In this document: piece after piece, positions 13,799 to 17,677 of the stretch
Layout of the letters: every line of letters starts with the position of its first letter
How positions within the stretch are numbered: the first letter of the stretch is position 1
Origin: an uncultured Ruminococcus sp.
GTDB taxonomy: Bacteria; Bacillota; Clostridia; Oscillospirales; Ruminococcaceae
DNA: 17,677 nucleotides
Assembly (NCBI GenBank): GCA_937901485.1
Contig: CALGTT010000432.1
Coordinates: forward strand, 1-17,677
Direction of reading: 5' to 3'
Program-made: the position numbers and the translations under genes
Notes under the pieces: model-generated
The model's input: only the letters and a program-made list of their open reading frames with translations
Told to the model about the DNA's origin: nothing
Databases searched by the model: none

Positions 13799-14349
13799 AT
13801 GTTTGGGATTCATCTCCCGATGTTTTCGATGAAACACAGGTTGCGGAACTTTTTGTGTTGCTCAAACAACTTACGAAAGTAACCAAAGCCCAGAAACAAG
13901 CGCATATTGATGCGATCCATGATAAGTATGCCAAGAAGCCGGAAGCTGTGACCGTGATAGCAGAGCAACGGCAGCTGCGACAGAACGAGCAGCCGGAAAT
14001 ACCGGTTTCCGAATCCGATGTGCAGCATGAAAATGCGGCATTGCCACCCTGTCCGAAATGCGGAGGCGCGCTTGTGCTTCGTGTTTCCAGTAAGGGCGAA
14101 AATGCAGGAAAACAGTTTTACGGATGCAGCCATTTTCCGAAATGCAGGTTCATTCAGAATATTTCGCAGCTGGATGAACAGCCGAGTGCAGAAAAAACTG
14201 CCGATCCGCCGATGCAGGAGCATTCGCCGATCTGCCCTAAATGCGGCAGTGCACTTGTTCTTCGTGTATCAAGAAAGGGAGAAAATGCTGGCAGGCGATT
14301 TTATGGATGCAGTAATTTCCCCAAATGCAGATATATACAGAATATTTGA
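13795..14349 (+). CDS. Double topoisomerase-type C4 zinc-ribbon protein, probable C-terminal part of the NERD protein
   Basis: The 184-residue frame has a helical N-terminal segment (DETQVAELFVLLKQLTKVTKAQKQAHIDAIHDKYA, 12-46), a linker and two near-identical topoisomerase-type zinc ribbons: Cys86/89/111/117 and Cys147/150/172/178, each of the form CPKCGxALVLRVSxKGENAGxxFYGCSxFPKCRxIQNI. Such ribbons bind nucleic acid at the C-terminus of topoisomerase I and of some NERD proteins. The frame starts within the last codons of the NERD ORF (ATGA overlap) with no ribosome binding site. It is either a coupled partner subunit or the rest of the same gene after a frameshift. It ends 14 nt before the SpeE homologue, whose own ribosome binding site overlaps this end. 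Confidence 0.75.
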   Translation: MNVWDSSPDVFDETQVAELFVLLKQLTKVTKAQKQAHIDAIHDKYAKKPEAVTVIAEQRQLRQNEQPEIPVSESDVQHENAALPPCPKCGGALVLRVSSKGENAGKQFYGCSHFPKCRFIQNISQLDEQPSAEKTADPPMQEHSPICPKCGSALVLRVSRKGENAGRRFYGCSNFPKCRYIQNI

Positions 14350-14363
14350 AAGGAGTGTGACAG

Positions 14364-15275
14364 ATGGACTACTGGTTTTCAGAACTTCACACCAACAATG
14401 TAAAAATGTCCATTCGAGTGGAAAAACAGCTGTTCACAGGCGAAAGCGATTTCCAGCGGATCGATGTATTCGAGTCCGAGGAATTCGGGCGGTTCGTGAC
14501 ATCGGACGGCAGTGTGATCTTTTCGGAGAAGGACGAGTTCACCTATGATGAAATGATCGTGCATGTGCCGATGGCAGTGCATCCCCATGTGAAAAAAGTC
14601 CTTGTCATCGGCGGCGGTGACGGCGGCGTGGCGAGGGAGCTTTCCCATTATGAGGAGATCGAATCCATTGACGTGGTCGAACCGGATGAACTCTTTGTGC
14701 AGGTCTGCAAGGAATTTTTCCCCGACAATGCAAAGGGTCTGGAGGATGAACGTGTCAATATCTTCTACCGTGACGGTCTGCGGTTTCTGCGCCGCAAGGA
14801 GAATGAATATGACCTGATCATCAACGACAGCACGAATCCCTTCGGGCATACGGCGGGACTGTTCACGAAAGAATTCTATGGCAGCTGCTACAAGGCACTC
14901 AAGGAGGACGGCATCATGGTGTACCAGCACGGCAGTCCGTTCTTCGATGAGGACGAGGAAGCCTGCACCGCGATGCACCGGAGGGCATTCCGCTGTTTCC
15001 CGATCAGCCGTGTGTATCAGGCGCATATCCCGACCTGTCCGTCCGGCTACTGGCTGTTCGGCTTTGCGTCCAAGAAATACCATCCCCTGCATGATCTCGA
15101 TGCCGCCCGCTGGAAAGCAAGGGGCTTGCAGACATGGTACTACACCACGAACCTGCACACCGGCGCATTCATGCTCCCGAAGTATGTGGAGGATCTGCTG
15201 GAAGAAGCGGAGGAACGCAGGAGACTTCCGGCGGAGGGACGTGTGCTGAACGCAAGCTTCGACGAAATCGAATGA
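14364..15275 (+). CDS. speE: SpeE-family aminopropyltransferase homologue with altered active-site residues
   Basis: SpeE enzymes move an aminopropyl group from decarboxylated SAM to putrescine or another amine. The 303-residue product has the SpeE layout: N-terminal beta domain with Gln31, DEF (57-59), the nucleotide motif VIGGGDGGVARE (81-92), VVEPDE (104-109) and LIINDSTNP...GLFTKEFY (151-172), with the catalytic-type Asp155 kept. Three positions differ from the usual family pattern: DGxxQ is DGSVI (Ile52), Y[HQ]EM is YDEM (Asp62), and DSTDP is DSTNP (Asn158). The common GP after it is also GH. These surround the donor and amine sites. AAAGGAG precedes ATG 14364 at good spacing. It stands between the NERD/zinc-ribbon pair and the carboxynorspermidine genes. 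Whether it is a true spermidine synthase or has another substrate is open. Confidence 0.88.
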   Translation: MDYWFSELHTNNVKMSIRVEKQLFTGESDFQRIDVFESEEFGRFVTSDGSVIFSEKDEFTYDEMIVHVPMAVHPHVKKVLVIGGGDGGVARELSHYEEIESIDVVEPDELFVQVCKEFFPDNAKGLEDERVNIFYRDGLRFLRRKENEYDLIINDSTNPFGHTAGLFTKEFYGSCYKALKEDGIMVYQHGSPFFDEDEEACTAMHRRAFRCFPISRVYQAHIPTCPSGYWLFGFASKKYHPLHDLDAARWKARGLQTWYYTTNLHTGAFMLPKYVEDLLEEAEERRRLPAEGRVLNASFDEIE

Positions 15276-15325
15276 TATGTTTCTGATATAGCGGAACAGG
15301 GATAGCGAAGTTAAAAAGGGGGTAA

Positions 15326-15418
15326 GGGGGACGAAGTCCCCCAAAAAGCGGCGAAGCCGCAAACGGGTTGCAGGGGCGAAGCCCCTGCTCAAAATTCCCC
15401 CTCCCTTCAGGGAGGGGG
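15326..15418. repeat. Hairpin cluster C between speE and the dehydrogenase gene
   Basis: Four tandem stems: GGGGGAC-GAA-GTCCCCC (15326-15342), GCGGC-GAA-GCCGC (15348-15360), GCAGGGGC-GAA-GCCCCTGC (15370-15388) and CCCCCTCCCT/AGGGAGGGGG (15397-15418). Three have an identical GAA triloop. The 216-nt gap 15276-15491 holds no gene. The cluster sits inside the polyamine operon and would be transcribed, so it could stabilise or partly terminate the message. Confidence 0.7.
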
Positions 15419-15491
15419 TCAGGGGGAGGGCAAGTATTGCAAGACCTTCCTTGAAAAAAGTATTTTTGAACTGACAAAGGAGAAAAAAGAG

Positions 15492-16745
<1,254 letters not shown>

Positions 16746-16746
16746 T

Positions 16747-17677
16747 ATGACGGATGCACGCAATGCAATGGCAGGGGCAGTAAATACCCCTGCATACGTT
16801 CTGGATGAATCCAGACTTCTGCACAATCTCGAGATTCTCAAAGGCGTGCAGGAACGCACGGGCTGCAAGATACTTCTTGCACAGAAAGCATTCTCCATGT
16901 TCTCAGTCTATCCCATGATCGCAAAGTATCTTGCAGGCACGACTGCAAGCGGACTTTTTGAAGCAAAGCTTGGTCGGGAGGAATTCGAGGGGGAGGTGCA
17001 TGTCTTTTCTCCTGCGTACAAATATGAGGACATCTGTGAAATTGTGGATGTTTCCGATCATATTGTGTTCAATTCGCTGCGGCAGCTTCGGAAGTTCGGG
17101 CATATCTGTCGGGAGGCGGGAAAGAGCGTGGGTCTGCGCATCAATCCCGAATGCTCCACGCAGGAAGCGGCTATTTATGACCCCTGCGCAGCAGGCTCCC
17201 GACTTGGCGTGAGAGCCTGTGATCTGACAGCATTCCCCGATGTGGACGGACTGCATTTCCATACCCTCTGCGAGCAGAATGCCGATGCACTGGAAATCAC
17301 GCTCAAAGCGGTCGAGGAAAAATTCGGTGACTATCTCCACAAATGCAAATGGGTGAATTTCGGCGGCGGTCACCACATCACGCGCCACGATTACGATATT
17401 CCACTGCTTGAACGGCTCATTGTGGAATTCCAGCAAAAGTATGATGTGCAGGTCTACCTCGAACCCGGTGAAGCCATTGCCCTGCGGGCAGGCTATCTCG
17501 TGACGGAGGTCATGGACATCGTGGAAAACGGTATGGAAATCGCCATTCTCGATGCGTCCGCCGCCTGCCATATGCCCGATGTCCTCGAAATGCTGACGGA
17601 CGCTCGCTTCAATGCGAATCTCACGCAGACTGCTGCCGTATTTTTTCGCAAGCTCACAGGCATTCTGATAAGTGCGG
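16747..17677 (+). CDS. nspC: Carboxynorspermidine decarboxylase, partial; family sequence ends at about 17592
   Basis: A PLP enzyme of the alanine-racemase fold that removes the carboxyl from carboxy(nor)spermidine to give (nor)spermidine. Visible motifs: ILLAQKAFS with the PLP Lys, TASGLFEAKLGREEF, LRINPECST...YDPCAAGSRLGV, GLHFHTLCEQ, WVNFGGGHHIT, VYLEPGEAI, and DASAACHMPDVLEM ending at about 17592. Here the family normally continues with PYRP, but the frame goes on as LTDARFNANLTQ..., which does not resemble it, and stays open to the window end. About the last quarter of the normal protein (roughly 80-100 residues) is absent. ATG 16747 follows the dehydrogenase stop by 1 nt. The true gene probably spans 16747-17592 plus a part that is missing here. 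Confidence 0.85.
   Translation, partial: MTDARNAMAGAVNTPAYVLDESRLLHNLEILKGVQERTGCKILLAQKAFSMFSVYPMIAKYLAGTTASGLFEAKLGREEFEGEVHVFSPAYKYEDICEIVDVSDHIVFNSLRQLRKFGHICREAGKSVGLRINPECSTQEAAIYDPCAAGSRLGVRACDLTAFPDVDGLHFHTLCEQNADALEITLKAVEEKFGDYLHKCKWVNFGGGHHITRHDYDIPLLERLIVEFQQKYDVQVYLEPGEAIALRAGYLVTEVMDIVENGMEIAILDASAACHMPDVLEMLTDARFNANLTQTAAVFFRKLTGILISA
17593..17677 (-). other. Right-edge segment that reads as protein on the minus strand; possible rearrangement or assembly join
   Basis: Read leftward from the right edge, the frame RTYQNACELAKKYGSSLREIRIEASVRQHFE is a plausible soluble helical protein fragment with alternating charged and hydrophobic residues. It is not recognised. The plus-strand frame of the same bases breaks the conserved sequence of the decarboxylase. 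A gene facing the operon, joined here by inversion, insertion or misassembly, would explain both facts. Confidence 0.4.

Noticed and set aside
13770..13800. Programmed ribosomal frameshift joining the NERD and zinc-ribbon frames
   Set aside because: No slippery heptamer of the X XXY YYZ type and no clear downstream stem were seen at the overlap; simple coupling or a mutation is more likely.

Overview
The window looks like a chromosomal segment of an endospore-forming, anaerobic-type Clostridia, most likely an Oscillospiraceae/Ruminococcus-like gut bacterium. This is inferred from SpoIIP, a DUF4250 protein, AGGAGG-type ribosome binding sites, TTGACA/TATAAT-type promoters, a clostridial glycolytic gene cluster and a polyamine operon of the carboxynorspermidine type. 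No species can be named from sequence alone. No phage, insertion sequence, CRISPR array or rRNA is visible.

Layout. (1) 1-231, minus strand: a tRNA-Arg(CCG)/tRNA-Pro(TGG) pair behind one strong promoter; tRNA-Pro runs off the left edge. (2) 276-2699: spoIIP and a small membrane protein on the minus strand, divergent from a membrane-anchored polysaccharide deacetylase. The shared intergenic region carries mirrored GCATATACT boxes around a palindrome. (3) 2700-3346: a vegetative-type promoter and an ECF-sigma-type promoter in front of a gene that seems to have lost its N-terminus, closed by a bidirectional terminator. (4) 3353-5022, minus: a seven-TM membrane protein and metA (homoserine O-acetyltransferase type). 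(5) 5284-10599, minus: the glycolytic cluster pgk, tpiA, gpmI, transcribed in that order from a promoter at 10686-10714 and interleaved with three uncharacterised membrane proteins. (6) 10763-11481, plus: a divergent promoter driving a 58-residue DUF4250 protein and a hypothetical protein. (7) 11478-17677, plus: a polyamine operon. It begins with a promoter, a structured leader of about 320 nt ending in an intrinsic terminator, then an arginine/lysine/ornithine decarboxylase, a NERD nuclease-like ORF overlapping a double zinc-ribbon ORF, a divergent SpeE homologue, carboxynorspermidine dehydrogenase and carboxynorspermidine decarboxylase.

How the genes work together. Pgk, TpiA and GpmI cover the lower-glycolysis triose steps. 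In the polyamine operon, the decarboxylase makes a diamine or agmatine. The dehydrogenase/decarboxylase pair adds an aminopropyl group from aspartate semialdehyde without S-adenosylmethionine. The SpeE homologue would normally do an equivalent job with decarboxylated SAM, but no speD is in the window and three normally conserved SpeE positions differ.

Three intergenic gaps hold clusters of G+C-rich hairpins, two of them with GAA triloops; they look like a family of interspersed repeats. The right end is suspicious: the carboxynorspermidine decarboxylase reading frame leaves its conserved family sequence at about 17592 and the last 85 bases read better as protein on the opposite strand, which suggests a rearrangement or an assembly join.
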